The notes: generated by a model from the sequence alone, not told the origin. A stretch of DNA of 64,000 nt from Frigidibacter sp. SD6-1 (GCF_030143255.1 NZ_JARJNR010000001.1:372001-436000), one strand, 5' to 3'. Counted from the first letter of the stretch, positions 1 through 9,570 are shown. Numbers and translations are program-made.

Positions 1-1
1 G

Positions 2-553
2 AAAGCGCTGGAGCGGCCCTTTGTCCGCATGCTCGACCTCGGCACCGGCTCGGGCTGCATCCTCCTCTCCTGCCTCGCGGCCATGCCGATGGCAAGCGGG
101 CTCGGCACCGACCTGTCCGAGGCGGCGCTGGCCGTGGCCAGGGACAATGCCGCGCGCCTTGGCCTCGGGGCGCGGGCGGCCTTCGCCCGGTCGGACTGGT
201 ATCAGTCGGTCCCCGGCCGGTTCGATCTAATCGTCTCGAACCCGCCCTATATCGCGGCCGACGAGATGGAGGCGCTCGCGCCCGAGGTCCGCGACTGGGA
301 GCCGCATCTGGCGCTGACGCCCGGCGGCGACGGGCTGGGTGCCTACCGGGCGATTGCCGCGGGTGCGGGCGCGCGGCTGATGGCCGGCGGGCGCCTCCTT
401 CTGGAGATCGGGCCCGCGCAGGGGCAGGCGGTCGCCGCCCTTCTCGCCGCCCAGGGGTTCGAAAGCGCGGCGATTCTCCCCGATCTCGACGGCCGCGACC
501 GGATCGTGACGGCGACCAAGCCCGGCGATCCGGAGGGCTGCGGTGCGGTCTGA
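2..553 (+). CDS. prmC: Peptide chain release factor N5-glutamine methyltransferase PrmC (5' truncated)
   Basis: PrmC is an S-adenosylmethionine-dependent enzyme that methylates the Gln of the GGQ motif in release factors RF1 and RF2. The open frame runs in from the window edge, so the N-terminal helical domain is missing and only the last 183 residues are seen. Visible are the SAM-binding motif LDLGTGSGC near the start and the NPPY catalytic motif (SNPPYIAADE), which together are diagnostic of the HemK/PrmC family. The C-terminus is complete and ends in TGA at 551-553. In related bacteria prfA usually precedes prmC; here that side is outside the window. Its substrate RF2 is encoded at 35418-36545. 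Confidence 0.93.
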   Translation, partial: KALERPFVRMLDLGTGSGCILLSCLAAMPMASGLGTDLSEAALAVARDNAARLGLGARAAFARSDWYQSVPGRFDLIVSNPPYIAADEMEALAPEVRDWEPHLALTPGGDGLGAYRAIAAGAGARLMAGGRLLLEIGPAQGQAVAALLAAQGFESAAILPDLDGRDRIVTATKPGDPEGCGAV

Positions 554-818
554 GGCCTGGCAAATGAGCCAGATTCGACCCGTTCGGGAAAATTGTGGGG
601 GAAACCCGGCGCTTCGCCACCCCGCATGCGAGAATCCGCTTGTCAGGCTGGCCTTGCCCGTGCAAACAGGGCGCAGCGGATCCAAGCGGCTCTTTGGCCG
701 GGCTCGGGCCGCTGTTCTTACCCACATGACCCTCAGGCCGTCCGGAAGCGGATCCTGGTGCGGGTCGGTGGGCGAAACACCCGCCCCTTGAAGCCTCAGG
801 CGAGCATAGACGAAGCAC

Positions 819-1604
819 ATGAGATCATCGAAATCCCGTTCGCGGAACAAGTCGAACCGGCAGCGTTCGCTGGGCAATATCGTCAACCGCGTGTTTGACA
901 GTTCCGGCCCCGAGGGCAAGGTCCGCGGCACGCCGCAGCAGATCATCGACAAATATCTGATGCTGGCGCGCGATGCGCAGCTGTCGAGCGACCGCGTGGC
1001 CGAACAGGCTTTCCTGCAGCATGCCGAACATTACACCCGCATGCTGGGCGAGGCGCAGCGCGAGCTTGCCCGCGAGCAGGAACAGCGCCAGGCCCAGGGC
1101 GGTCAACCAGGCGGTCAACCAGGCGGCCAGCAGGGCGGCAGCCAGGGCGGTCAGCCCTACGGCCAGAACGGCAACGGCAACGGCTATGGCGGTCAGGCCG
1201 GCGGCGAGCGCTATGAGCCGCGCGATCCGGCCGAGGAGGACCAGCCGGGCCTTGCCTCTGTGCCGGAGAGCACGGAGGAAGACGAAGGGCCGGGCCTCGT
1301 CGAGACGCCCGAGATGTATCACGCGCCGGAGCCTCTTGGTTTCGAGGGCTCCACGCCCGATTTCCTGGGTGGCGCCCAGGGCAGCCCGCAGCCGCGCGAG
1401 CGGCGCGAGGGCAACCGCGGCCCGCGCCGCGAGCGGAACGAGAAGCCGGACGGCGGCGCCGCAAGGAAGGACAGCGAGCGCAAGGAAGGCGGGGAGCGCA
1501 AGGAAGGCGGGGCCCGCGGTCCGCGCCGCCCGCGCGGCGAGCGCAAGGATGGCGATGCGGGCGCCGAGGCACCGGCTGCGCCAGCCACGCCCGATAGCGA
1601 ATAG
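819..1604 (+). CDS. DUF4167 domain-containing protein
   Basis: This 261-residue protein starts with a short basic stretch (RSSKSRSRNKSNRQRS) followed by a conserved segment reaching about residue 90 (NIVNRVFDSSGPEGKVRG, then a helical AEQAFLQHAEHYTRML region). That segment is the DUF4167 signature of alphaproteobacteria. The rest is low complexity: Gly/Gln repeats of the QPGGQ type at about residues 94-125, an acidic stretch, then Arg/Lys/Glu-rich repeats (ERKEGG twice). The composition suggests a nucleic-acid-binding or disordered protein, but function is unknown. It sits next to prmC with a 265-base gap, so it probably has its own promoter. The ATG at 819 keeps the whole conserved basic N-terminus. 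Confidence 0.85.
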   Translation: MRSSKSRSRNKSNRQRSLGNIVNRVFDSSGPEGKVRGTPQQIIDKYLMLARDAQLSSDRVAEQAFLQHAEHYTRMLGEAQRELAREQEQRQAQGGQPGGQPGGQQGGSQGGQPYGQNGNGNGYGGQAGGERYEPRDPAEEDQPGLASVPESTEEDEGPGLVETPEMYHAPEPLGFEGSTPDFLGGAQGSPQPRERREGNRGPRRERNEKPDGGAARKDSERKEGGERKEGGARGPRRPRGERKDGDAGAEAPAAPATPDSE

Positions 1605-1630
1605 GCCTCAGGGCAAAGTCAGAAGCAACG

Positions 1631-1657
1631 CGGCCCCGGTTTTCCGGGGCCGGTTTC
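1631..1657 (+). terminator. Hairpin terminator after the DUF4167 gene
   Basis: A perfect 9-bp GC-rich stem (CGGCCCCGG at 1631-1639 with CCGGGGCCG at 1644-1652) with a TTTT loop is followed by a short TTTCGT tail. It lies 26 bases past the stop of the rightward gene and before the convergent end of rsmA. The T tract is weak, so efficiency is uncertain. Confidence 0.6.
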
Positions 1658-1760
1658 GTCTGGTGGTCTTGCGGGTCGGTCGGGGCACTTCCTCGCGCCC
1701 CGGCCTCGAGCCGGGGCCTCCGCCTCGGCAGGCGCGACGACAGGGCCGGGAGGCCCCGGT

Positions 1761-2630
1761 TCAGGACCGGGGCACGGGCAGCGGGTCGCGCGACCGCGCC
1801 AAGAGGCGGGCGAGCGCGCAGAACCGCTCGAGCTCGATCTCCTCGGCGCGGGCGGTGGGCGGGATGCCTGCCTCGCTCAGAAGATCCTCGATCCCCGGCG
1901 CGAGCCCTTTGAGAGCGGCGCGCAGCATCTTGCGGCGCTGGTTGAAGGCGGTGGCGGTGACATTGGCGAGGATCTTCGCCTCCGCCGGATAGCGGGGTTC
2001 GGCAAGGGCGGTCAGATGCACGACCGCCGAATGGACCTTGGGCGCGGGGGTGAAGGCCTCGGGCGGCAGGGTCAGCACGATCCGCGCCTCGGTGCGCCAT
2101 TGCGCCAGCAGGGCAAGCCGCCCGTAGGCCTTCGATCCCGGCTTCGCGACGATCCGCTCGGCCACTTCCTTCTGGAACATCAGCGTGAGACTCTGCCAGA
2201 AGGGCGGCCATTTTGCGGGGGTAAGCCAGCGCACCAGAAGTTCGGTCCCGACATTGTAGGGCAGGTTCGCCACCACCTTGATCGGCTGGGCGAGATGCTC
2301 GGTCGCGTCGACCGTCAGGGCGTCGGCGTTCAGGACCGTCAGGCGACCGGGGTAGGCGTCGGCGATCTCGGCCAGCGCGGGCAGGCAGCGCGCGTCCTTT
2401 TCGATCGCCAGCACCCGGCGTGCCCCTTCGGCCAGAAGGCCGCGCGTCAGCCCGCCGGGGCCGGGGCCGACCTCGAGAATGTCGGCGGCGGTGAGATCAC
2501 CCGCCGCCCGGGCGATGCGGGCGGTGAGGTTGAGGTCCAGAAGGAAATTCTGGCCGAGCTGTTTCCTGGCCGAGATGCCATGGCTGGCGATCACTTCGCG
2601 CAAGGGCGGCAGGCTGTCTATCGTCGCCAT
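1761..2630 (-). CDS. rsmA: 16S rRNA (adenine1518-N6/adenine1519-N6)-dimethyltransferase RsmA (KsgA)
   Basis: RsmA dimethylates two adjacent adenines in the 3'-terminal helix of 16S rRNA, a late step and quality check of 30S assembly. The 289-residue product begins [13 protein letters not shown] and carries the family N-terminal motif [10 protein letters not shown], the SAM-binding motif [11 protein letters not shown] and the catalytic [10 protein letters not shown] motif. The ATG at 2630 was chosen because GGAG lies 8 bases upstream and because the upstream open frame is Gly/Pro-rich translation of an intergenic repeat. It is the last gene of the leftward lptF-to-rsmA run, separated from pdxA by 91 bases. 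Confidence 0.93.
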   Translation of the reverse strand: MATIDSLPPLREVIASHGISARKQLGQNFLLDLNLTARIARAAGDLTAADILEVGPGPGGLTRGLLAEGARRVLAIEKDARCLPALAEIADAYPGRLTVLNADALTVDATEHLAQPIKVVANLPYNVGTELLVRWLTPAKWPPFWQSLTLMFQKEVAERIVAKPGSKAYGRLALLAQWRTEARIVLTLPPEAFTPAPKVHSAVVHLTALAEPRYPAEAKILANVTATAFNQRRKMLRAALKGLAPGIEDLLSEAGIPPTARAEEIELERFCALARLLARSRDPLPVPRS

Positions 2631-2653
2631 CAGCGCGGGCTCCGGCGGGGGAA

Positions 2654-2715
2654 GGGGGCTCTGCCCCCGTCCCGGACCTGGTCCGGGACTCCCCCGGGAT
2701 ATTTGGAAACGGAAG
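2654..2715. repeat. G-rich hairpin/TATTT intergenic repeat, copy 1
   Basis: Between pdxA and rsmA lies GGGGGC-TCT-GCCCCC (2654-2668), then a second perfect hairpin CCCGGAC-CTG-GTCCGGG (2671-2687), then CCCCCGGGATATTTGG. The same order of elements occurs at 29671, 36557, 50828 and 63867. It lies between two same-strand genes and could act as a partial terminator or as an mRNA-stabilising element. Confidence 0.7.
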
Positions 2716-2721
2716 ATCGGG

Positions 2722-3714
2722 TCATAGCTGCCGCTTGCGGTTGTCGGCCATCTGCGTCGCAAGGCGCAGGGCTGCGATCAGGCTTGAGGGGTCGGCGCGG
2801 CCCTGGCCCGCGATGTCGAAGGCGGTGCCGTGATCGGGCGAGGTGCGCACGAAGGGCAGGCCGAGGGTCACATTCACGCCGTCGGCGAAGGCGAGCGTCT
2901 TCAGGGGGATCAGCGCCTGATCGTGATACATGCAGATGGCCGCGTCATGGCGGGCACGCGCTTCGGCATGAAACATCGTGTCGGCGGGCAAGGGGCCCGC
3001 GATTTCGAAGCCTTCACCGCGAAGCCGGTCGAGGACGGGACGGATCACCTCGATCTCCTCGCGTCCCATCGTGCCGCCTTCGCCCGCATGGGGATTGAGG
3101 CCCGCGACCGCGAGGCGCGGGCGCGGGATGGCGAAATCGCGGGCGAGGCCCGCATGGGTGGTGCGCAGCGTCTCTTCCAGCAGTTCCCCGGTCAGGCGGG
3201 CGGGAACGTCGGCGAGCGGGATATGGATGGTCACCGGCACGGTGCGGAGCCTGTCGGACGCGAGCATCATCACCGGGCGCGCGCCGGTTCCCGCGAGATG
3301 GGCGAGATATTCGGTATGGCCCGGGAAGGCGAAGCCCGCGCCGCGCTTGAGGGCTTCCTTGCTGATCGGCAGGGTGCAAAGCGCGCAGGCCCCGCCGGTC
3401 TGGACAAGGCGCACCGCGCGTTCGATCACCGCGATCACGGCGGCGGCGTTTTCCGGCGCCGGACGGCCGGGCAGGGCGGCTGCAGGGAACGGGTGGGGCA
3501 GGACCGGCAGTCTGTCTGCCGAAACAAGGGCTGCCTCGGCGGGCGTGGCGATGTCCTGATGGGCGGTGCCGGGCGGCAGGTGGCGCGGATCGCCGATCCA
3601 GAAGAAGGGCAGGGCCTGCCCGAGCGCCGCGCGCGCCCTGACCGCGATCTCGGGGCCGATACCGGCAGGCTCGCCGCAGGTCAGCGCGACCGGCAGGTCG
3701 CTCTCGCCGCTCAT
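2722..3714 (-). CDS. pdxA: 4-hydroxythreonine-4-phosphate dehydrogenase PdxA
   Basis: PdxA oxidises 4-phosphohydroxy-L-threonine with NAD(P) in the DXP-dependent pathway to pyridoxal phosphate. The 330-residue product is normal length. It shows the N-terminal [10 protein letters not shown] motif, the metal-site segments [16 protein letters not shown] and MYHDQALIP, and the C-terminal [14 protein letters not shown] motif. Its ATG overlaps the surA stop by 4 bases (ATGA at 3711-3714), so the two are translationally coupled. A surA-pdxA-rsmA order is common in proteobacteria. Confidence 0.95.
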   Translation of the reverse strand: MSGESDLPVALTCGEPAGIGPEIAVRARAALGQALPFFWIGDPRHLPPGTAHQDIATPAEAALVSADRLPVLPHPFPAAALPGRPAPENAAAVIAVIERAVRLVQTGGACALCTLPISKEALKRGAGFAFPGHTEYLAHLAGTGARPVMMLASDRLRTVPVTIHIPLADVPARLTGELLEETLRTTHAGLARDFAIPRPRLAVAGLNPHAGEGGTMGREEIEVIRPVLDRLRGEGFEIAGPLPADTMFHAEARARHDAAICMYHDQALIPLKTLAFADGVNVTLGLPFVRTSPDHGTAFDIAGQGRADPSSLIAALRLATQMADNRKRQL

Positions 3715-5006
3715 GGCCGGGTGATGATCGCGTCCGCCTTCAGCTCGGCCAACCAGGCCTCGGCGAGTTGGGCAATCTTGCGGTTCTGCAGCTCATCGCG
3801 GATCTGGTCGCGGCTCGGGCCATTGCCGAAGCCGAGCCCCTCGATGGCCGAGGGGATGATGTCACCATCTGCGCTGACCGCCGCCGGATCGGCGATCACC
3901 GGCACGGTGGCATCCAGATGGTTGGCGGCGATGGTCGCGTTGCGGGCGCAGAGCATGACCACGCGGGGGCCCGAGGCGCCCTGCACCACGGCGGCCTCGT
4001 TCGCGTCAAGCCGGTCCAGCGTCGCGGCAATATCCCCGGGGATCGCGCCACGCAGCACGGTCTGCCGGTTCACCGCGCCGCCTTGCCCCCTGGTCATCAG
4101 GTAAAGATCGTCGCAGGACCGCGCCTCGGCCGCGATCCGCTCTGCCTCCGCCGCCTGACCCGCGCCAAGCGCGAGCACGGCATAGTCGCTTGCGATCGCA
4201 CCCGGGGAAAGCTTCTCCTCGCCGCCGGTCATGCCGCGCAGGAGGAAAAGGGCGACATAGCCGTTCAGCGGCACCGGCTCGCTGATCTGGCCCTGGCCGA
4301 GCTTGCCCACCGCCGCCTGCGCCTGCGGCGGCAGGTTCGAGAGCGGGATCCAGTCGATCCGGCCGCCATCCTCGCGCGACGGCGCGAGCGACATCTCGCG
4401 CGCGAGCGCCGCAAAGGCCGCCTCGCCGCGCGTCTCGGCCGCGAGTTTCTCGGCCTTACGGCGGACAAGCCCGATCTCGCCCGGACGGGCGCGCAGGATG
4501 ATCTCTGACAAAAGCACGCGCGGCCCCGCGCCCCGGCCATTGTCGGCCGAAAGCGCGCGGTCGATCTCGGCTTCGGACACGCTGACGCGGCCCGCATAAC
4601 GGGCGCGCACGACCTCGCGCCAGGCGATACCGGCCTCGACGAAATCGCGGAAGGTCTCGGGCTCGACCCCGCCCTCGGCGATCGCCTGCAGGAACTGTTC
4701 GGTATCGAGATTGGCGCGGCCAGCGAATTCGGCCATCCCGGCGGCGATCTGCTGGTCGGAGAGCTTCATCCCGATCGAGCGGGCCATCGCTAGGCGCAGC
4801 CGGTCCTCGATCAGGCCTTTCTCCGCCTCGGCCTCGATATCGCCGGGGAAGCGCAGGAGCGTCAGGAAGGCGATGCGCTGGTCAAGCTCGTAGCCGGTGA
4901 TGGCGCTGTCGTTCACGCGGATCACCGGGCTGAACTGGCCCTGTGCGAGCGCGGCCGGGGCCACCAGGCAAAGCGCGAGGTTCAGGGCAAGGAGGATGAA
5001 GCGCAT
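3711..5006 (-). CDS. surA: Periplasmic peptidyl-prolyl isomerase/chaperone SurA
   Basis: SurA escorts unfolded outer-membrane proteins, including LptD, across the periplasm. The 431-residue product has a clear signal peptide (hydrophobic residues 4-20, cleavage after APAALA), a SurA N-terminal chaperone region up to about residue 150 and one parvulin-type PPIase domain at about 165-265 (LLSEIILRA, then GGRIDWIP and GQISEPVPLNGY). Enterobacterial SurA has two parvulin domains; a single one is usual in alphaproteobacteria. It lies 52 bases downstream of lptD, its main client, and overlaps pdxA by 4 bases. The family call is firm; equivalence to enterobacterial SurA is inferred from position and domains. 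Confidence 0.87.
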   Translation of the reverse strand: MRFILLALNLALCLVAPAALAQGQFSPVIRVNDSAITGYELDQRIAFLTLLRFPGDIEAEAEKGLIEDRLRLAMARSIGMKLSDQQIAAGMAEFAGRANLDTEQFLQAIAEGGVEPETFRDFVEAGIAWREVVRARYAGRVSVSEAEIDRALSADNGRGAGPRVLLSEIILRARPGEIGLVRRKAEKLAAETRGEAAFAALAREMSLAPSREDGGRIDWIPLSNLPPQAQAAVGKLGQGQISEPVPLNGYVALFLLRGMTGGEEKLSPGAIASDYAVLALGAGQAAEAERIAAEARSCDDLYLMTRGQGGAVNRQTVLRGAIPGDIAATLDRLDANEAAVVQGASGPRVVMLCARNATIAANHLDATVPVIADPAAVSADGDIIPSAIEGLGFGNGPSRDQIRDELQNRKIAQLAEAWLAELKADAIITRP

Positions 5007-5058
5007 CTGTCTGGTTCCGTCTCTTCTGGTTCGTCTTTAGCGGTTGGGGCGGGCGCTG

Positions 5059-7224
5059 TCAGCCCCCGCAGGCCTTGCGATATTGTCGGCCGTCGCTGCC
5101 GGTGCCGAAGCCGTTGAGGTTCACCGTCAGGCTGACCTCGGTCGATGGCCTCACACTAGTCGAGGAGGTGAAGCGGCGCGAGAGGGAAAGATCGAGCCGC
5201 GCGCAATCGCTGAGATAGGTGAGGCCGAGCCCGGCCTTGACCGCCTCGTCGGCGGTGAAATCGTAGCGGCCGTTGGCCGCGACATGCCAATGGTCGCTCG
5301 CCTGCCAGCCGGCCGACAGCGCCAGTTCCGACGTGGCGAGCGGGCGGCCCTCGGCCGGATCGGCGACAAGCCAGACATAACTGGCGCCGAGCGCATAGCG
5401 GCCGCGATTGAAGTCAAGCCGCAACTCGTCCTTCGAGAATTCCAGGGCGTCGTCGAAAAGCGCGCGATTGATCACCGACAGCCCGTCGTCGGTCTGAAGA
5501 TGCATCGCAAGCAGCCAGTCCGACCGCGTGCCCGAAAGGCGAGAGCCGGTCGAGAATTGCCCGAGGTCTTCCGACCTGAGGATTCGGCCCGCCGTCAGGC
5601 CGACGCGCCAGCCCGCCGGATCATAGCGCGTCCAGCGCAGGCCGATATTGGTGCGCAGGCCGCTTTCATAAAGATCGGCACCGGGAAAACGGCTGAAGGC
5701 GAACAGGTTGCCTTCGTCCAGTTCGACAAGCGCGCTGTCTTCGTTGGGCACCGGTTCAAGGTCGTCGGGGCTCCAGACCACCTGCACGACCGGTTCGATC
5801 ACCTGCGCCGAATGGCCGCCCTTCGCGGGTTTCACCCAGGGCCAGCTCAGTTCGACCGATGCCGTCGGGATGGTGCGGGTCACCGTACCCGGCCAGGCCT
5901 GATCCTGGCCGATCTGGTAAAGATCGCTGCGGACCGCCGCGCCGAAGCTCAGGACCATACCGTTGCCGAGTATCTCCTGCCGCCGCCAGTCGAGCCCGAG
6001 CGAGAAGCGCGCCACATCGCGCCCGTCGGTCACCCCGTCGCCGTTCACATCGGTATCGAGCGTCGAGAGGCGGTTCAGCCCGTGCAGGTCGAAGCTCAAG
6101 GTCGCCTGCCCGCCGATCAGTGCGGGCGCGAACCGTCGGATATATTCGGCACTCGATTCGAACGAGGGCAGCACGTCATTGTCGTCGGCGGCGCGCAGCG
6201 AATAATAGGTGGCGAGGCGCGCGTCGAAGAACAGGTCGCGCTTGGTGCGGGTGAGGAAGATATCGCTCGTCAGCCGGTCCTTGTCGGTGATGCCATAATC
6301 CAGAAGATAGGCCTCGTCGCTCGCTGTCTCGATGTCGAACCCCCAGCGGTAGCCGCCCGGCAGGGCGAATCGGCCGGTTCCAAAAAGATAGCCGCGATCC
6401 TCGCCCGGGAAGATGTCGTCGCGGCCGAGGGCGCCGCTGAATTCCACCGTGCCGTTGCGGAAGGCCTGACGGTAGCGCAGATCGACCGAGCGCCCGCCCT
6501 TCGCGGTAAGGTAGGGCGTGACGGTCAGGTCCTTGTCCTCGCCGATGGCGATGAAATAGGGCAGCTTGAAGCCGATCCCGAGTTCCGACGAGGTGCGGAC
6601 CGACGGCAGAAGGAAACCCGTCGCCCGGTCGAGCGTCGGGTCGGGCATCCTCAGGCGCGGGATGTAGAAGACCGGCAGGCCCGCAACCCGGAACTGGGCA
6701 TTGTCATAGTAAAGCTGCCGCGTTTCCTGATCATGGGTCACCCGGGTCGCGCGTATCTCCCACAGCGGCGTCGGGTTCGTCGGGCAGACCTGACAGGTCG
6801 AGGCGGCAACCCGCGTCGCGGTCGTATAGCGCCCCTCGACCCGCCGGATTTCCGCCGCGGCGATCTGCAGCTGGCTCTCAAGCACAAGCCGGGCGCCCGT
6901 CAGGATGCCTTCGCGGAAATCGGCGCTGAGTTCGCCCGCGTCGGCAAGCAGCAGCGTGCCCGCGCCGTCGTCTATCTTGATCGGACCTTCCAGCGTCAGC
7001 CGGTCGGTCGCCTGGTCATAGGTCAGGCGCTGCGCCGTCAGATGCTGGCCCTTGTAGATCACCTCGACCGCGCCCTCGGCGACCAAGGTCTGGTCGGCGT
7101 TGATGTAAAGCGTGTCGGCGACAAGCGCGGGCAGTTCCTCGGCCAGCGCCGACTGGCGCACCGGCGCGAACAGCAGGGCGGCGGACAGCAGAAGCGCCAG
7201 CTTCAGCGATTTTCCCGGACGCAT
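5059..7224 (-). CDS. lptD: LPS-assembly outer membrane protein LptD
   Basis: LptD is the beta-barrel that, with the LptE lipoprotein plug, inserts lipopolysaccharide into the outer leaflet. The 721-residue product has an N-terminal signal peptide, an OstA/LptA-like beta-jellyroll (about residues 30-150, with VADTLYINADQTLVAEG) and a long barrel domain rich in alternating aromatic strands. Cysteines occur in a CQVC pair early and in SDCARL and KACGG near the end, compatible with the disulfides known in LptD. The ATG overlaps the lptG stop by one base (TGATG), indicating coupling with the inner-membrane permeases. Confidence 0.92.
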   Translation of the reverse strand: MRPGKSLKLALLLSAALLFAPVRQSALAEELPALVADTLYINADQTLVAEGAVEVIYKGQHLTAQRLTYDQATDRLTLEGPIKIDDGAGTLLLADAGELSADFREGILTGARLVLESQLQIAAAEIRRVEGRYTTATRVAASTCQVCPTNPTPLWEIRATRVTHDQETRQLYYDNAQFRVAGLPVFYIPRLRMPDPTLDRATGFLLPSVRTSSELGIGFKLPYFIAIGEDKDLTVTPYLTAKGGRSVDLRYRQAFRNGTVEFSGALGRDDIFPGEDRGYLFGTGRFALPGGYRWGFDIETASDEAYLLDYGITDKDRLTSDIFLTRTKRDLFFDARLATYYSLRAADDNDVLPSFESSAEYIRRFAPALIGGQATLSFDLHGLNRLSTLDTDVNGDGVTDGRDVARFSLGLDWRRQEILGNGMVLSFGAAVRSDLYQIGQDQAWPGTVTRTIPTASVELSWPWVKPAKGGHSAQVIEPVVQVVWSPDDLEPVPNEDSALVELDEGNLFAFSRFPGADLYESGLRTNIGLRWTRYDPAGWRVGLTAGRILRSEDLGQFSTGSRLSGTRSDWLLAMHLQTDDGLSVINRALFDDALEFSKDELRLDFNRGRYALGASYVWLVADPAEGRPLATSELALSAGWQASDHWHVAANGRYDFTADEAVKAGLGLTYLSDCARLDLSLSRRFTSSTSVRPSTEVSLTVNLNGFGTGSDGRQYRKACGG

Positions 7225-8315
7225 CAGCCGTCCTCCAGATGCAGAAGCAGGCTGATCGACAGCATGAGCGCGGCAAGCGGCGGCGTCCAGGCGGCGAGAA
7301 GCGCGGGGATCTGGCCGCTTTCGCCCAGGACTTGGGCAAAATTCCGCACGAAGAAGATCGCGATACCGGACACCAGCGCCATCAGCACCATCAGGCCCGA
7401 CTGGCCGAAGCGGGCATGGCGCATGGTGAAACCGGCGCCCACCAGCACCATCGCGGCAAGAAGAAGAGGCAGCGTCAGCTCGCCCTGCAGCGCCACCAGA
7501 TGGCGCCGCGCAGAGAACCCTGCGGCGTCAAGGCGCGCGATGAAGCCGGGCATGTCCCAGACCGATATCGTCTCGGGCGAGCCGACGGAGTCGCGGATCT
7601 GGTCGAGGGTGAGGTCCGATTCAATCGACATTTCCGGCTGGCGCCGTGCCGCTGCCTCGGGATTGTCGCCGCCCGCGAGGTCCCAGACCTTCACGTCGCG
7701 GGCGACCCAGCGCCCTTCTTCCAGCCGCGCCTCGGTGGAAAGAAGCCGGGTCTTCGGCCGGCCATCGGCACCGAACAGCAGGAAGCTGACGTTCGAGAGC
7801 ACGCGGTCGTCCTCGCTCGCGCCACCCGCGCGGATCACCCATTGCCCGTCCGCGGCCGCCTGCCGCAGCCAGAGCCCGCCGCTGCCGCCGAGGGTCGAGG
7901 CCTCGGCCGAGACGATCGGACTGCCGGTCAGCAGTTCGTAGCGTTTGGTGGTGGCCGCGACGATCGGGTTCAGCAGCGCCACCGCGAAGACCCCGATGGC
8001 GAAGGCCGCGCCGACCGGGGCGAGAAGCGTGCGCAGCGCCGACCGGCCCGAGGCGCGGATCGCCACCAGTTCCGACGTGCGCGCCAGCCGCAGGAACAGC
8101 GCGATCGCCGTCATCACCATCAGCAGCGGCAGGATGCGGTAGGCGGTGCCGGGCGTGTGGAGGAAGGCCAGGCCGACAAGATCGGACAGGCCCTTGCCCG
8201 GAAAGCGGCGGATCTGGTCGACCAGGTCGAGAAGCCACAGGATCGCGAAAAAACCGCCCGCCACGAGCGCGAAGGTCGCAAGGAACCGCCGGGCGATATA
8301 GAGCGACAGCCTCAT
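7224..8315 (-). CDS. lptG: LPS export ABC transporter permease LptG
   Basis: LptG pairs with LptF and the LptB ATPase to extract LPS from the inner membrane and push it onto the Lpt bridge. The 363-residue product begins MRLSLYIARRFLATF, typical of YjgP/YjgQ proteins. It has three N-terminal membrane segments, a periplasmic beta-rich domain (about 120-265) and three C-terminal membrane segments. It overlaps lptF by four bases (8312-8315) and lptD by one. Assignment as LptG rather than LptF rests on its position next to lptD and on length, so the two names could in principle be swapped. Confidence 0.88.
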   Translation of the reverse strand: MRLSLYIARRFLATFALVAGGFFAILWLLDLVDQIRRFPGKGLSDLVGLAFLHTPGTAYRILPLLMVMTAIALFLRLARTSELVAIRASGRSALRTLLAPVGAAFAIGVFAVALLNPIVAATTKRYELLTGSPIVSAEASTLGGSGGLWLRQAAADGQWVIRAGGASEDDRVLSNVSFLLFGADGRPKTRLLSTEARLEEGRWVARDVKVWDLAGGDNPEAAARRQPEMSIESDLTLDQIRDSVGSPETISVWDMPGFIARLDAAGFSARRHLVALQGELTLPLLLAAMVLVGAGFTMRHARFGQSGLMVLMALVSGIAIFFVRNFAQVLGESGQIPALLAAWTPPLAALMLSISLLLHLEDG

Positions 8316-9442
8316 GCCAGCGCCTCCCGACCGGACCGCCCGGGCCGTCGGCCGCGCCCGGCCCAGGCCAGCATCGCAAGCCCGAGTGCCATGCCGGATG
8401 CCGGAACAAGGTAGCTGAGGCCCAGCAGATCCGTCCGGCCCGCCGCGGCCTTGTCCGCAAGGTTCGACAGGAGGAAAAGCACAAGGAACAGGCCGCAGGC
8501 CTGCCCGATCTGGCGCCAGAGGCCGAAACGCGAATAGCTGCCGCCCTGCAGCGCCGCGAAGGCGATGAGCGCCAGTGCGAGCGGCAGGAAAGGCTTGGCG
8601 ATCCGGTCATGCGCCTCGAACCGCGCCTGCTCGACCGTGGCGCCGATCCCGCTCAGGGCCGCCGCGTCCGCGGTCAGAAGCTGCGCTGTCGGCAGTTCCT
8701 CGACCTCTGGCCAGCGGCTGCCCCGCGGGGCGAGGAAACTCGATATGTCATAGGTGAAATTCTCGAAGCGGGTCAGCGACAGCCTGCCCGTCGCACCATC
8801 CAGCCGCTGTGCCTGACCGTCCAGCAGCACCAGTTTCGGCCCGCTGTCGCTGCGGGCCAGATAGGCACGCTTCGAGGAATAGATCACCTCCGCCGCCGGA
8901 TCGCGGCGATCCGACAGGAAGAAATCGCCCAACTCCCCCGTCTGGTCGATCCGGCCGATGAACAGCGTGATCCCCCTGGCCGGATGGACGAACGTCCCCT
9001 CGGACAGAAATTTCGAACTGACGTTCTGCGACACTTCCAGATTGCGCTCGTTCAGCCGCGCCCGCGACATCGGCACAAGGAAATGGCTGAGCACCGACAG
9101 CATCAGGGCGACGATCAGCCCGAAATAGATCACCGGCCGCGCCAGCCGGAAGGGCGAGAAGCCGGTCGCCTGCATCACCACCAGTTCGCTTTCGCTGGCG
9201 AGCCGGTTGGTCGCATAGATCGTCGCGACGAAGGCCGCGACCGGCAGCATCAGGCGGATGACGTTCGGCAGGGAAAGCGCTGAAAGTTCAAGGAAAACCC
9301 AGACCGACTGATTGTCGGAAATCAGCTGGTCAAAGAGGCGGACGGCGCGGTTGACCCAATAGACCGAGACGAGCACAAGCGCAAAAAAGCCGAAGAACAT
9401 CATCAACTGCGACAGCAAATATCTGTCGAATCGAGAGATCAA
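8312..9442 (-). CDS. lptF: LPS export ABC transporter permease LptF
   Basis: This is the partner permease of LptG in the inner-membrane LPS extraction complex. The 376-residue product begins MISRFDRYLLSQLMMFFGFF, has the YjgP/YjgQ layout of three membrane spans, a periplasmic domain (about 120-265) and three further spans, and contains the conserved NRLASESELVVMQATG coupling-helix region that contacts the ATPase. It is the first gene of the leftward operon. The 128 bases up to pepA are a divergent promoter region. LptB, LptC and LptA are not in this window. Confidence 0.9.
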   Translation of the reverse strand: MISRFDRYLLSQLMMFFGFFALVLVSVYWVNRAVRLFDQLISDNQSVWVFLELSALSLPNVIRLMLPVAAFVATIYATNRLASESELVVMQATGFSPFRLARPVIYFGLIVALMLSVLSHFLVPMSRARLNERNLEVSQNVSSKFLSEGTFVHPARGITLFIGRIDQTGELGDFFLSDRRDPAAEVIYSSKRAYLARSDSGPKLVLLDGQAQRLDGATGRLSLTRFENFTYDISSFLAPRGSRWPEVEELPTAQLLTADAAALSGIGATVEQARFEAHDRIAKPFLPLALALIAFAALQGGSYSRFGLWRQIGQACGLFLVLFLLSNLADKAAAGRTDLLGLSYLVPASGMALGLAMLAWAGRGRRPGRSGREALA

Positions 9443-9510
9443 TGGCCCGGCTCCCCGCGTTTGGTTTTGACCCTGCCTAGCGCAAAGGCGGGGCCGGGAA
9501 AACTCCTATC

Positions 9511-9539
9511 TGGCCAAACTGGCGGGCCTTCGCTAGGGT
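9511..9539 (+). promoter_or_regulatory. Putative sigma70 promoter of pepA
   Basis: TGGCCA (9511-9516), a 17-base spacer and TAGGGT (9534-9539) end about 31 bases before the pepA ATG. The same 17-base spacing recurs upstream of several genes in this window. It is a pattern match only. Confidence 0.35.
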
Positions 9540-9570
9540 CCGGCCAACCCCCGAAAAGCGGAGAGATCGG

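Noticed and set aside
554-818. Possible gene between prmC and the DUF4167 gene
   Set aside because: Open frames here are short, overlap each other on both strands and lack ribosome-binding sites or family patterns.
5044-7941. Plus-strand open frame of 965 codons antisense to lptD and lptG
   Set aside because: High GC content keeps antisense frames open. The minus-strand frame encodes recognisable LptD and LptG, while this product is Arg-rich with no family pattern.
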